Shown: one piece after another, positions 1 through 6,911 of the stretch
How the letters are laid out: every line of letters starts with the position of its first letter
Numbering within the stretch: the stretch's first letter is position 1
Source: DASZHA01 sp035938265
Lineage (GTDB): Bacteria; Chloroflexota; Dormibacteria; DASZGP01
Length of the DNA stretch: 28,886 bases
Direction: 5' to 3'
NCBI GenBank assembly: GCA_035938265.1
Contig: DASZHA010000097.1
Location: 1-28,886 of the forward strand
Notes under the pieces: generated by a model
Database searches by the model: none
What the model was told of the DNA's origin: nothing
Seen by the model: only the letters and a program-made list of their open reading frames with translations
Program-made: the position numbers and the translations under genes

Positions 1-13
1 CGGTGACCTTCAT
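1..13 (-). CDS. Start of a gene leaving the window (partial)
   Basis: An ATG at 13-11 on the minus strand begins the codons for Met-Lys-Val-Thr and runs off the window edge. It is preceded by a strong Shine-Dalgarno site (GGGAGGGAC directly before the ATG). Only four codons are visible, so the product cannot be named. It lies 20 nt downstream of the stop codon of the open frame at 34-207, so both may be read from one transcript. Confidence 0.5.
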
Positions 14-33
14 GTCCCTCCCCAGCAGCCGCA

Positions 34-207
34 TTACCGTGCGACCGCCTCTTCGGCCAGTGAAGTATGGGGACGCCCCGTGCGCACTGTCAATAGCGCC
101 ACCTCTTCGACGCCCTGCACGTTGAAGACGGCGAGATAGTGGCCTGGCAGCCTCGCGCCGATCGAGCCGCTGACGTCGTCGCGATCATGGCCGGTGTAGT
201 AGGTGTA
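34..207 (-). pseudogene. Possible truncated reading frame abutting tRNA-Arg
   Basis: A minus-strand frame ending in TAA at 36-34 reads like real protein (for example GSIGARLPGHYLAVFNVQGV) for about 57 codons. I find no plausible ATG, GTG or TTG start with a ribosome site near its upstream end. The frame simply runs open into the 3' end of the tRNA gene. It could be the 3' remnant of a gene cut by recombination at the tRNA, or a chance open frame. I do not recognise the protein. The ribosome site and ATG of the next gene lie 20 nt beyond its stop. Confidence 0.25.
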
Positions 208-278
208 CGCCCGGAGGGAATCGAACCCCCGACACCCAGTTCCGGAAACTGGTGCTCTATCCGCTGAGCTACGGGCGC
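206..278 (-). tRNA. tRNA-Arg (anticodon CCG)
   Basis: The minus strand folds as a 73-nt tRNA. The acceptor 5' arm is GCGCCCG and the 3' arm is CGGGCGT, with a G-U closing pair and discriminator A. The D arm is followed by the anticodon stem CCAGT/ACTGG holding loop TTCCGGA, which gives anticodon CCG for the arginine codon CGG. The T arm is GGGGGTTCGATTCCCTC. CCA is not encoded. A TATACT -10 element lies 20 nt upstream at 299-304. Confidence 0.95.
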
Positions 279-298
279 ACGGGCATCGCCGGAAGCCG

Positions 299-304
299 AG
301 TATA
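299..304 (-). promoter_or_regulatory. -10 box of the tRNA-Arg promoter
   Basis: TATACT on the minus strand, 20 nt before the 5' end of tRNA-Arg. No good -35 hexamer is visible 16-18 nt upstream. The spacing leaves room for a short 5' leader that would be removed during tRNA processing. Confidence 0.5.
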
Positions 305-307
305 TGA

Positions 308-324
308 CCGCCGCAGGCCGGCGG
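308..324. repeat. GC-rich hairpin between the 105-aa gene and tRNA-Arg
   Basis: Perfect arms CCGCCG and CGGCGG flank a 5-nt loop. The hairpin lies 20 nt after the stop of the 105-aa gene and just upstream of the tRNA -10 box. It could stop transcription from the upstream gene, but there is no T-tract, so it is not a standard intrinsic terminator. Confidence 0.35.
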
Positions 325-343
325 CGGGAGGCCGGCTCAGGCC

Positions 344-661
344 CTAGAGGGCCTCGTCGTCGTCCTCGCCGCCGAGCAGGAGGGTGTCCTGGATGTCGTA
401 GAGCGCCTCCATCGTCTCCTGGATGGTCAGCTCCTTGACCGGCTTGCTGGCAAGCCCGTGCTCGAACCCTGCCAGGAATTCCTTCACCTCGCGGCGGAGG
501 TCCTCGGGCATGGCGGGCGCGTCAGCCAGGTTGAGCAGCTCCAGCTCATTCAGAAGGTGGTCGATGTAACGGACCTTGTTACGCCGGGCGTAGCGGCTCT
601 CCAGCTCAACCTGCCAGCGCTTGTACAGATCACCGATCTCGACCGAAGTTTCCCGAATCAT
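344..661 (-). CDS. Small acidic protein of unknown function (105 aa)
   Basis: I do not recognise this protein. It is predicted to be soluble and largely helical, with many charged residues. It has no signal peptide or membrane segment, and ends in an acidic tail (GGEDDDEAL). The ATG at 661 is preceded by an AAAGGGGAAC ribosome site, which supports the start. It is transcribed away from the biotin ligase gene, leaving about 100 nt shared upstream. Its coding character is good: G/C-rich third positions and natural amino-acid composition. The frame on the opposite strand at 458-706 looks like a shadow. Confidence 0.75.
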   Translation of the reverse strand: MIRETSVEIGDLYKRWQVELESRYARRNKVRYIDHLLNELELLNLADAPAMPEDLRREVKEFLAGFEHGLASKPVKELTIQETMEALYDIQDTLLLGGEDDDEAL

Positions 662-761
662 GCGTTCCCCTTTCCCCCAAAACGGGCTAGCGCAGCCGGC
701 GGCTGACTACCGCGTCATGTTATCGGCGACCGGTTGAGTCGTCAAGGCAAAATTCTGTTCG

Positions 762-1562
762 ATGCCACACCAACTCGAGTCTCTTGCCGCCGATCTCCGC
801 GTGCGGCTCGCCACTCGGCGCCTGGGGCGAGAGGCCTTGGTCGTCGAGACAATCGGCAGCACCCAGGACGAGGCGCGGCGCCGCGCCACCGAGGGTGCGC
901 CCGAGGGCCTGCTGGTCTGGGCCCTGGAGCAGACCCGGGGCCGCGGCCGTCTCGATCGGACCTGGGTCTCCCCCGCCGGCAGCGGGCTGTGGTTCTCGCT
1001 GGTGCTGCGGCCGCGGCTGGCGCCCGAGGCCCTCCCCTGGCTGACGTTGGCCGCGGGCGTCGGCGTGGCCAGCGGCCTGCGGGACCTGAGCGGCGCCGAT
1101 CTCCGGCTGAAGTGGCCCAACGATGTGCTCCTTGACGGCGCCAAGCTGGGTGGCATCCTGGCCGAGGCGGAGAGCGCGGCGTCAGGCATCACCTTCGTGG
1201 TGCTCGGTGTGGGGATCAACCTGCGCCGTCCACCCGGTGGCTTCGACGCCGCGCTGCAGCCGCCGCCGGCGGCGCTGGAGGACACCGGCGCCCCGGCTGC
1301 GTCGCCGGCGGAGGCGATGGCTGCGGTGCTTGGCGGCATCGAGACCGCCTACGACGTCCTCAGCACTGGCGACGTCGACGCTACGCGGCAGGCCTGGCTT
1401 GACCTCAGCGCCACCATCGGCAGCCGCGTCAGCGCCCAGGGACCGGGCATGACCGTGGAGGGCGTGGCCGTCGACCTCGGTAGCGACGGCGCCCTGGTGA
1501 TCGAGACCGACGACGGCCGGCGCACCGAGGTGCGCTCGGGCGAGGTGCTCCACCTGCGCTAG
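762..1562 (+). CDS. birA: Biotin-[acetyl-CoA-carboxylase] ligase, catalytic type without DNA-binding domain
   Basis: Activates biotin with ATP and transfers it to the biotin carboxyl carrier domain of carboxylases in the cytoplasm. Diagnostic motifs are present: STQDEA near residues 33-38, the biotinyl-AMP loop GRGRLDRTW at 60-68, KWPND at 117-121 with the essential lysine, GGIL at 130-133, and GVGINL. A C-terminal SH3-like domain follows. At 266 aa it has no N-terminal helix-turn-helix, so it is a monofunctional (class I) ligase rather than a repressor. The ATG at 762 lacks a strong ribosome site, so the start is slightly uncertain. Its downstream neighbour is convergent. Confidence 0.95.
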   Translation: MPHQLESLAADLRVRLATRRLGREALVVETIGSTQDEARRRATEGAPEGLLVWALEQTRGRGRLDRTWVSPAGSGLWFSLVLRPRLAPEALPWLTLAAGVGVASGLRDLSGADLRLKWPNDVLLDGAKLGGILAEAESAASGITFVVLGVGINLRRPPGGFDAALQPPPAALEDTGAPAASPAEAMAAVLGGIETAYDVLSTGDVDATRQAWLDLSATIGSRVSAQGPGMTVEGVAVDLGSDGALVIETDDGRRTEVRSGEVLHLR

Positions 1563-1564
1563 GC

Positions 1565-1592
1565 AAAAAAAGAGGAGGCCGAAACCTCCTCT
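1565..1592 (-). terminator. Intrinsic terminator of the respiratory super-operon
   Basis: On the minus strand AGAGGAGG (1592-1585) pairs perfectly with CCTCCTCT (1578-1571) around a 6-nt loop. A run of seven T follows. It sits 19 nt beyond the cupredoxin stop codon. No T-tract follows it on the plus strand, so it serves the minus-strand operon rather than birA. Confidence 0.85.
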
Positions 1593-1610
1593 CTCAACCT
1601 GGTCGAGCCG

Positions 1611-2006
1611 CTAGTTGACGGTGATCTTCCCCGTCATCTGCGCGTGCAGGGTGCAGTGGTAGCCGATGGTGGTGCCGGCGGGCTTGCTGATCGTCTGGGT
1701 CGTTGTGTACCCGGCCGACTGCGGGCCGCTGTCGAAGCTGTTGTCGTCGAATGTGACCGTGTGCTGGTTGTCGGGGTCGACCAGGACCCAGGTGACCGTC
1801 CCGCCGCTCTTCACCACAGCCGTCTCCGGGTCGTTTCTGCCGACGGTGGTCGGATCAGAAACCATGCAGACGTTGGTCGGGCTTGGGGTGCAGCTGACGT
1901 TGGCTGCTCCACCGCCGCCGCCCGAGCTGCTGCTGCCTCCACAGGCAGTGACGATCAGCACCAGCACCGCTATCCCAACTCCCCCCAAAAGCTTCGATCG
2001 GAGCAT
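1611..2006 (-). CDS. Plastocyanin-like cupredoxin lipoprotein
   Basis: A membrane-tethered type I copper protein that probably carries electrons outside the membrane. Residues 1-21 form a lipoprotein signal peptide with lipobox VTAC and lipidated Cys22, followed by a Ser/Gly linker. The copper ligands are visible: His82 (NQHTV), then Cys118, His121 and Met124 in the C-x2-H-x2-M arrangement typical of plastocyanin/azurin. The ATG at 2006 has a strong AGGAGG site. It is the last gene before the operon terminator, 38 nt after the CtaG-like gene. No monohaem cytochrome c is encoded in the operon, so this protein is a candidate carrier between the bc complex and the oxidase. That role is inference. 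Confidence 0.9.
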   Translation of the reverse strand: MLRSKLLGGVGIAVLVLIVTACGGSSSSGGGGGAANVSCTPSPTNVCMVSDPTTVGRNDPETAVVKSGGTVTWVLVDPDNQHTVTFDDNSFDSGPQSAGYTTTQTISKPAGTTIGYHCTLHAQMTGKITVN

Positions 2007-2044
2007 CCTGCCTCCTGATTTGTATTCGATTTCGACGGTGAATC

Positions 2045-2809
2045 CTACCTGACGACGCCGTCAGTCAGGGTTGCCGGCTCCTCTGGCTCGTCCGCCAGCC
2101 GTAGGAAGATTACGGAGATCGGGACGAAGTAGATCAGGTTGCCCAGCCCGAACATCAATATGCCGGCCACCTGCTGGTCAAACTCGGCTGAGACCTCGCC
2201 GATCAGCCGCGGAGCCAGGCTGTAGAACTCGTACAGGGGCGACGGCGCCAGCGCCATGATCATGCCGATCACCGTGGGCGGCACCCCGGCGAAGGCCAGG
2301 TAGCCGATCTTCATCAGCGGGCTCATCACCCCCTGCCGCGCGGGTCCCACGATCGGCCACCAGAAGAGGAAGGCGGTGGCGACGAACATGACGTGCTCGA
2401 GGATGTGGAGCAGCTCGTTGTGGAGGGTGGCATCGTACAGCGCCGGGAAGTGCCAACCGATCAGCACGACGTTGAAGACGACCACCGTTAGCCAGGGGTT
2501 CAACAGGAAGCGGGGCAGCCGCGCCCCGAGGCCCACCGGCAACCCCGCCAGGAGCAGCGGCGGCCCCACCATCGTCAAGAGGATGTGCTGGAACATGTGG
2601 GCACTCAGCAGGTAGCGGTCGGCGGCCGAGTCGAGGGGCGACACCAGGGCAACGGCGAAGGCCAGCAGGCCGCTCCAGAACAGCGCTCCCCGGCCACGGT
2701 CGTCGGCATGACGGCGCCGGTAGTAGAGAAAGCCGGCAGCAGCCGCAAGCAGGCCGATGATGATCGCGGGGTCGAAGGTCCACGCCAGCGGAACCGGCTG
2801 GAAAGTCAC
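2045..2809 (-). CDS. ctaG: Cytochrome c oxidase assembly factor, CtaG (caa3) family
   Basis: A polytopic membrane protein of the Caa3_CtaG family, implicated in building the copper sites of haem-copper oxidases. At 254 aa it has about six or seven membrane helices. The family signature is clear: SPLD with a conserved H71-x3-H75 (AHMFQH), IGWHFPALYD around His120, HNELLH and EHVMF (His130-139), and DQQVAGILM near residue 211. This is the Bacillus-type CtaG, not the unrelated Cox11-type protein of proteobacteria. The start codon is GTG at 2809 and no convincing ribosome site is seen. A GGCGCC hairpin (2825-2842) separates it from the His-rich subunit gene. Confidence 0.9.
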   Translation of the reverse strand: MTFQPVPLAWTFDPAIIIGLLAAAAGFLYYRRRHADDRGRGALFWSGLLAFAVALVSPLDSAADRYLLSAHMFQHILLTMVGPPLLLAGLPVGLGARLPRFLLNPWLTVVVFNVVLIGWHFPALYDATLHNELLHILEHVMFVATAFLFWWPIVGPARQGVMSPLMKIGYLAFAGVPPTVIGMIMALAPSPLYEFYSLAPRLIGEVSAEFDQQVAGILMFGLGNLIYFVPISVIFLRLADEPEEPATLTDGVVR

Positions 2810-2824
2810 AGGGGAGAGCTTAGC

Positions 2825-2842
2825 GGCGCCCTAGCAGGCGCC
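2825..2842 (-). repeat. Hairpin in the gap before ctaG
   Basis: GGCGCC arms around the 6-nt loop CTAGCA (plus-strand reading), between the 96-aa gene stop and the GTG of ctaG. There is no T-tract. It could be an mRNA processing or stabilising hairpin, or a partial attenuator that lowers ctaG and cupredoxin expression relative to the oxidase genes. Confidence 0.35.
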
Positions 2843-2846
2843 CCCC

Positions 2847-3137
2847 TCAGTGCAGCTCCTGGTACTCCTTGCGGGCGTCGACCACCCACATCACGATGCC
2901 GCCCACCATGACGATCACGCCAATGGCGATGATGAAGGGCAGGTCCAGGAAGAGGATCCCCACCAGGCCGATGGCGATGCCGATGGCGGTGACCATGGGC
3001 CACCAGCTGTTGGGCGGCATATGGATCTCTTCATCGTGGCCGTGGTCGCCATGCTCGGCGTGGTCGTGGTCGTCGTGGTCGTGGTCGTGTGCCTCAGCCG
3101 GCTCGTCGACGCTGGTGTTCTCCTCGTCCTCAGCCAT
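2847..3137 (-). CDS. His-rich two-helix protein, likely small oxidase subunit (subunit IV-like)
   Basis: A 96-aa protein with an acidic, histidine-rich N-terminus (nine His between residues 17 and 39) followed by PPNSWWP and two membrane helices (about 46-66 and 68-86). The layout resembles small subunit IV-like proteins seen with aa3 oxidases of Gram-positive-like bacteria. The His/Asp-rich segment could bind copper or zinc. Its ATG (3137) overlaps the stop of the 42-aa gene by 8 nt, showing translational coupling. It lies between ctaB and ctaG. The membership of the oxidase cluster is clear, while the exact role is inferred. Confidence 0.75.
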   Translation of the reverse strand: MAEDEENTSVDEPAEAHDHDHDDHDHAEHGDHGHDEEIHMPPNSWWPMVTAIGIAIGLVGILFLDLPFIIAIGVIVMVGGIVMWVVDARKEYQELH

Positions 3138-3258
3138 TGCCGGGCACGAACTGCAGGTAGGCCACGGTCCAGCCCCAGGCGATCAGGCCCATGATCACCA
3201 GGACCAGGCTGAGCAGCAGCCCCATGCGGATATTCTTGGAAGACAGCTTCTTATCCAT
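3130..3258 (-). CDS. 42-aa single-helix membrane protein in the oxidase cluster
   Basis: A very short gene with ATG at 3258 and TGA at 3132-3130. The product starts MDKKLSSKNIRMG, then has one hydrophobic helix (about residues 12-34), and ends FVPGNG. A GGAG ribosome site lies 8 nt upstream of the ATG, and the stop overlaps the start of the His-rich gene by 8 nt. Both support real translation. Position and topology resemble the tiny accessory subunits of haem-copper oxidases. I do not recognise the family. Confidence 0.7.
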   Translation of the reverse strand: MDKKLSSKNIRMGLLLSLVLVIMGLIAWGWTVAYLQFVPGNG

Positions 3259-3283
3259 GTGAAATCTCCGAAATCTTAGTCAA

Positions 3284-4192
3284 TCAGGCGACCCTGATGA
3301 GGACGTCGACAACCATGGCGCCGAAGAGAAGAGCCAGGTAGAGCAGCGAGTACTCGAAGGTGCGGCGCGCCCAACGGGTGCCACCGTCCCGCATCGTCAG
3401 GACCGAGAGGACGATGAAGGCGCCTCCCAGCAGCAGCGCCGAAACCAGGTAGAAGAGGCCGAAGCCACGCACCACCAGGAGCAGGCTGATCGCGGTCAGG
3501 ACGACGCTGTAGAGCAGGATCTGGCGGGCTGTCGAGGCGCGGCCACGCACCTGCGGCATCATCGGGACGTGGGCCCGCCCGTAGTCGCCGTTGAGTCGCA
3601 GGGCCAGCGCCCAGAAGTGAGGCGGGGTCCAGAAGAACACGATCATGAACATGTAGAGCGCGGTCATGTCCAGCGCGCCGGTCAGCGCCACGTAGCCGAT
3701 CACCGGTGGGAAGGCGCCCGCGGCACCGCCGATGACGATGTTCTGGGGCGTGGTCCGCTTCAGCGCCATCGTGTAGACGAAGACGTAGACCAGCGTCGCG
3801 GTCAGGGTCAGCCCGGCCGCCAGCACGTTGGCCCGCGCCGCGATGACGACGAAGGCGATGACGTTGAGGGTGACGCCGAAGATCAGGGCGCTTCTCGGCT
3901 GGACCCGGCCGGCGGGAATCGGGCGCTGCCGGGTGCGGTACATCTCGGCGTCGATGTCGCGGTCGAACCACATGTTGATGGCGTTGGCGCCGCCGGCCGC
4001 CAGCGCCCCGCCGCCGAGGACGGCCAGGACCAGGTCCCAGGGCGGGAAGCCGGAGTAGGCGACCATCATCCCGGCCAGGGCGGTTACCTCGAGCAGGAGG
4101 ATGATCCGCGGCTTCATCAGCGCGATGTAGTCGCGCAGGCCCTGGCGGAAGCCGCCGGTGGCGACGATGGGTGCGGTGGTGACCGCGCTCAC
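3284..4192 (-). CDS. ctaB: Protohaem IX farnesyltransferase (haem O synthase)
   Basis: Converts haem b and farnesyl diphosphate to haem O in the membrane, the first step to haem A. It is a UbiA-family prenyltransferase with about nine helices and 302 aa, normal for the family. The first Asp-rich motif is N73-x3-D77-x3-D81 (NMWFDRDID), followed by MYRTRQRPIPAGR. The second region is KRTTPQNIVIGG and FFWTPPHFWAL, leading to GDYGRAHVPMMP. Its ATG overlaps the ctaA stop by 4 nt (ATGA), so the two are coupled. The product feeds CtaA and then the oxidase encoded just upstream. Confidence 0.96.
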   Translation of the reverse strand: MSAVTTAPIVATGGFRQGLRDYIALMKPRIILLLEVTALAGMMVAYSGFPPWDLVLAVLGGGALAAGGANAINMWFDRDIDAEMYRTRQRPIPAGRVQPRSALIFGVTLNVIAFVVIAARANVLAAGLTLTATLVYVFVYTMALKRTTPQNIVIGGAAGAFPPVIGYVALTGALDMTALYMFMIVFFWTPPHFWALALRLNGDYGRAHVPMMPQVRGRASTARQILLYSVVLTAISLLLVVRGFGLFYLVSALLLGGAFIVLSVLTMRDGGTRWARRTFEYSLLYLALLFGAMVVDVLIRVA

Positions 4193-5142
4193 GACTCGGC
4201 TCCAGCCAGGCTCCGGCCCTGCCTTGGCGCGAGCTGACGCACCGCGCGGGTCTCGAGCCAGCCGGCCCAGGCCATCAGGACAACCCCGGTCCAGACCGCG
4301 GAGGCCAGCGCCACGTGGGCGGCCCTGAGCACTGAAGGCAGACCCAGCACCGCCTGGAAGGCGCCCACCGCCACCTCGGCGGCCAGGAGCGCAACGGTGA
4401 GGTAGACGACCGCAGCCATCGGCGCGCCGCGCCAGCGGCGGAGCCCGACGAACGCCGCCCAGAGAATCGCGAGGCTACCGAGGCCGACGACGATGCGGTG
4501 GAGCATGTGGACGTCAGTGAAGCTGGAGCGCGTGGCGGCGCCGCACAGCGGCCAGCTGGGGCAGGCGGCGCCGGCGCTGGTGCCCACCACGTAGGCCCCG
4601 CTGAGGACGATCACGAAGGCGGCCAGGGCGCCCGCCCAGAGCGCCCGCGCCGAACCGGGCGTTGGCTGCGGCCGGGGTTGGGTAGGGTCGGCCAGGCTGC
4701 GGCTGGCCCAGAGCGCGACCAGGGCCGCGGCGGCCAGCACCAGCAGCGCGTTGCCAAGGTGGATGGCGACCGTGAAGGGGGTGTTGCCGGTCAGCACGGT
4801 GATACCACCGAGCACGCCCTGGAAGGCGATCAGGAGCACCCCCACGACCGCCGCCGCCGCCAGGCCGAAGCTCATGCCACCGTCGTCCCGCAGGCGCAGG
4901 TACATCACAACCGCCGTCACAGCGGTGGCGACCATCAGGAGACCGGAGGCGGTGCCCACGAGGCGGTGGATGTACTCGATGGTCACCTGGGCGTCGGCGA
5001 AGTTGGGGATGATCCGCCCCTGACAGGCGGGCCAGTCGGGGCAGCCGAGGCCCGAGCCGGTGATGCGTACCACCGCGCCGATGACGATCTGGCCGTAGAC
5101 CGCGACCGCCGCCGCGACGGCCAGGGCCCGGAACCTCTTCAA
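4189..5142 (-). CDS. ctaA: Haem A synthase
   Basis: Oxidises the C8 methyl of haem O to a formyl group, giving haem A for the aa3 oxidase. An eight-helix COX15/CtaA protein of 317 aa built from two related halves. The N-terminal half has GSGLGCPDWPAC with the Cys34/Cys40 pair, then EYIHR with Glu56 and haem ligand His59, and a second histidine in AIHLGN. The C-terminal half has a second Cys pair (ACPSWPLC) and haem ligands in HMLHR and AAHVAL. Both Cys pairs are retained, as in the Bacillus-type enzyme. It starts 26 nt after coxA and overlaps ctaB by 4 nt. Confidence 0.96.
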   Translation of the reverse strand: MKRFRALAVAAAVAVYGQIVIGAVVRITGSGLGCPDWPACQGRIIPNFADAQVTIEYIHRLVGTASGLLMVATAVTAVVMYLRLRDDGGMSFGLAAAAVVGVLLIAFQGVLGGITVLTGNTPFTVAIHLGNALLVLAAAALVALWASRSLADPTQPRPQPTPGSARALWAGALAAFVIVLSGAYVVGTSAGAACPSWPLCGAATRSSFTDVHMLHRIVVGLGSLAILWAAFVGLRRWRGAPMAAVVYLTVALLAAEVAVGAFQAVLGLPSVLRAAHVALASAVWTGVVLMAWAGWLETRAVRQLAPRQGRSLAGAES

Positions 5143-5168
5143 CTCATTCGCCTTCGGTCCGACCGACC

Positions 5169-6911
5169 CTAAAGGTGGATCGTGTCGTCTTTAATGCCCA
5201 GGCGAACATCCCGGACGGGGCGCAGCGAGCGCACCGTCGGCACCGTGACGAAGTTGTACGCCGGCGGCGGCGAGGTCGTCGCCCACTCCAGCGTATGTCC
5301 CTCCCAGGGGTCGTCAGGTGTGTCGTCCGGGCGCTTGGTCATGAACGTTGTCCTGATGAAGTTGATGAGGAAGATGAGCACCGCCAGCGCGATCAGGAAG
5401 GCGCCGATAGTCTCGATGAAGTTGATCGCGGCCCAGCCCTTGTCGGCGGTGTAGGACTCGATCCGGCGGGGCATGCCGAGCACGCCCAGGAGGTGCATCG
5501 GCAGGAAGGCGACGTTGAAGCCCGTGATCAGGATCCAGAACTGGAGCTTGCCCAGCCGCTCGTCGAGGTACTTGCCGGTCATCTTCGGCCACCAGTAGAA
5601 GAAGGCGCCGAACATGCCGAACACCGACAGGCCGAAGACGACGTAATGGATGTGACCCACGACCCAGTAGGTGGCGTGGAGCTGCTGGTCAACCGCCGGC
5701 GAGCCGAGGAAGACGCCGTCGACGCCGCCGATCAGGAACATCAGGACCGCGCCCACGCAGAACAACATCGCAGCCGTGAACTTGATCGAACCACCCCACA
5801 TTGTGGCCAGCCAGTTGAGCACCTTGACCCCCGATGGGATGGCGATACACATCGTCATGAAGGAGAAGAAGGAGATGACCGCGATCGGCAAGCCGGTGAC
5901 GAACATGTGGTGCACGAAAACCACGAACCCAAGGATGGCGATCGCCGCCATCGAGTAGGCCATCGCCTTGTAGCCGAAGATCGGCTTGCGGCTGAAGACG
6001 GGGATTATCTCCGAGATGATGCCGAAGGCCGGCAGCACCATGATGTACACCGCCGGGTGCGAGTAGAACCAGAAGATCACCTGGTAGATGAGCGCATTAC
6101 CCCCCGCGCTGGGCAGGAAGAAGTGCATCCCAAACTGCCGGTCGGCCAGGACCATCGCCAGGGCGGCGGCCAGGAACGGCGAGGCCAGCACCACCAGGAA
6201 GGCCGTGATCAGGATCGACCAGGTAAACAGAGGCATGCGGAAGAGCGTCATTCCCGGCGCCCGCATGTTGAGGATGGTGACCAGGAAGTTGATGCCGCCG
6301 AGCATCGACGAGATACCGAGCAGGTGGAGGCCGACGATCCACAGGTCCTGGCCGGTGGAGCAGGTGAACTGTTTTTCGGTCAGCGGTACATAGCCGGTCC
6401 AGCCGGCCTGCCCGGCGCCCCCGAGGCAGTGGACCTTGGCGCCGTTGATGACCAGGTCGCTGGGTCCCACCAGGAAACCGGAGAAGAGGACCAGCGCGCC
6501 CAGCGGGATCAGCCAGTAGCTGAAGGCGTTGATCCGAGGAAAGGCCATGTCGCGGGCCCCGATTTGGAGGGGGACGAAGTAGTTGCCGAAGCCCGACCAC
6601 ATGGGGATGACGAACAGGAAGATCATCGTCGTCCCGTGCATCGAGAAGACCTGGTTGTAGACCTGCTGGACGTTGGGCTTGCTCTGGCCCAGCACCTTGG
6701 CGAAGTCGGCCAGGAACTGGCTGTCCGGGGTGGCCAGCTGGGTCCGCACCAGCAGGGCCAGGATCCCGCCGACCAGGAAGAAGAAGAAGGTGGTCCAGAG
6801 GTACAGGATCCCAATCTTCTTGTGGTCGACGGTGGTCAGCCAGTCGAGCACGCCGCTGTAGGCGGGCCCGGAGGTCTTGACGCGCGGGGTGACAACGGCG
6901 GTGGCAGCCAC
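5169..6911 (-). CDS. coxA: Cytochrome c oxidase subunit I, A2-type haem-copper oxidase
   Basis: Catalytic subunit of the aa3-type terminal oxidase. It reduces oxygen to water and pumps protons. It has twelve or more helices in 580 aa. Metal ligands: haem a His92 (MHGTTM) and His422; CuB His285, His334 and His335; haem a3 His420 (GHIH). Tyr289 is the residue normally cross-linked to a CuB histidine. The usual D-channel glutamate of HPEVY is replaced: the sequence reads YSHPAVY, with Tyr283-Ser284, the hallmark of the A2 subfamily. An outer-face insertion (about 155-190) carries Cys162 and Cys184. The start is GTG at 6911, abutting the coxB stop, with AGGAGG inside the coxB end. There is no fused subunit III domain. 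Confidence 0.97.
   Translation of the reverse strand: MAATAVVTPRVKTSGPAYSGVLDWLTTVDHKKIGILYLWTTFFFFLVGGILALLVRTQLATPDSQFLADFAKVLGQSKPNVQQVYNQVFSMHGTTMIFLFVIPMWSGFGNYFVPLQIGARDMAFPRINAFSYWLIPLGALVLFSGFLVGPSDLVINGAKVHCLGGAGQAGWTGYVPLTEKQFTCSTGQDLWIVGLHLLGISSMLGGINFLVTILNMRAPGMTLFRMPLFTWSILITAFLVVLASPFLAAALAMVLADRQFGMHFFLPSAGGNALIYQVIFWFYSHPAVYIMVLPAFGIISEIIPVFSRKPIFGYKAMAYSMAAIAILGFVVFVHHMFVTGLPIAVISFFSFMTMCIAIPSGVKVLNWLATMWGGSIKFTAAMLFCVGAVLMFLIGGVDGVFLGSPAVDQQLHATYWVVGHIHYVVFGLSVFGMFGAFFYWWPKMTGKYLDERLGKLQFWILITGFNVAFLPMHLLGVLGMPRRIESYTADKGWAAINFIETIGAFLIALAVLIFLINFIRTTFMTKRPDDTPDDPWEGHTLEWATTSPPPAYNFVTVPTVRSLRPVRDVRLGIKDDTIHL

Noticed and set aside
3061..3110. Repetitive gtcgtggtc stretch, at first resembling a tandem DNA repeat
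   Set aside because: It encodes the His/Asp-rich segment of the 96-aa protein; the repetition follows from His and Asp codons, not from a separate repeat element.
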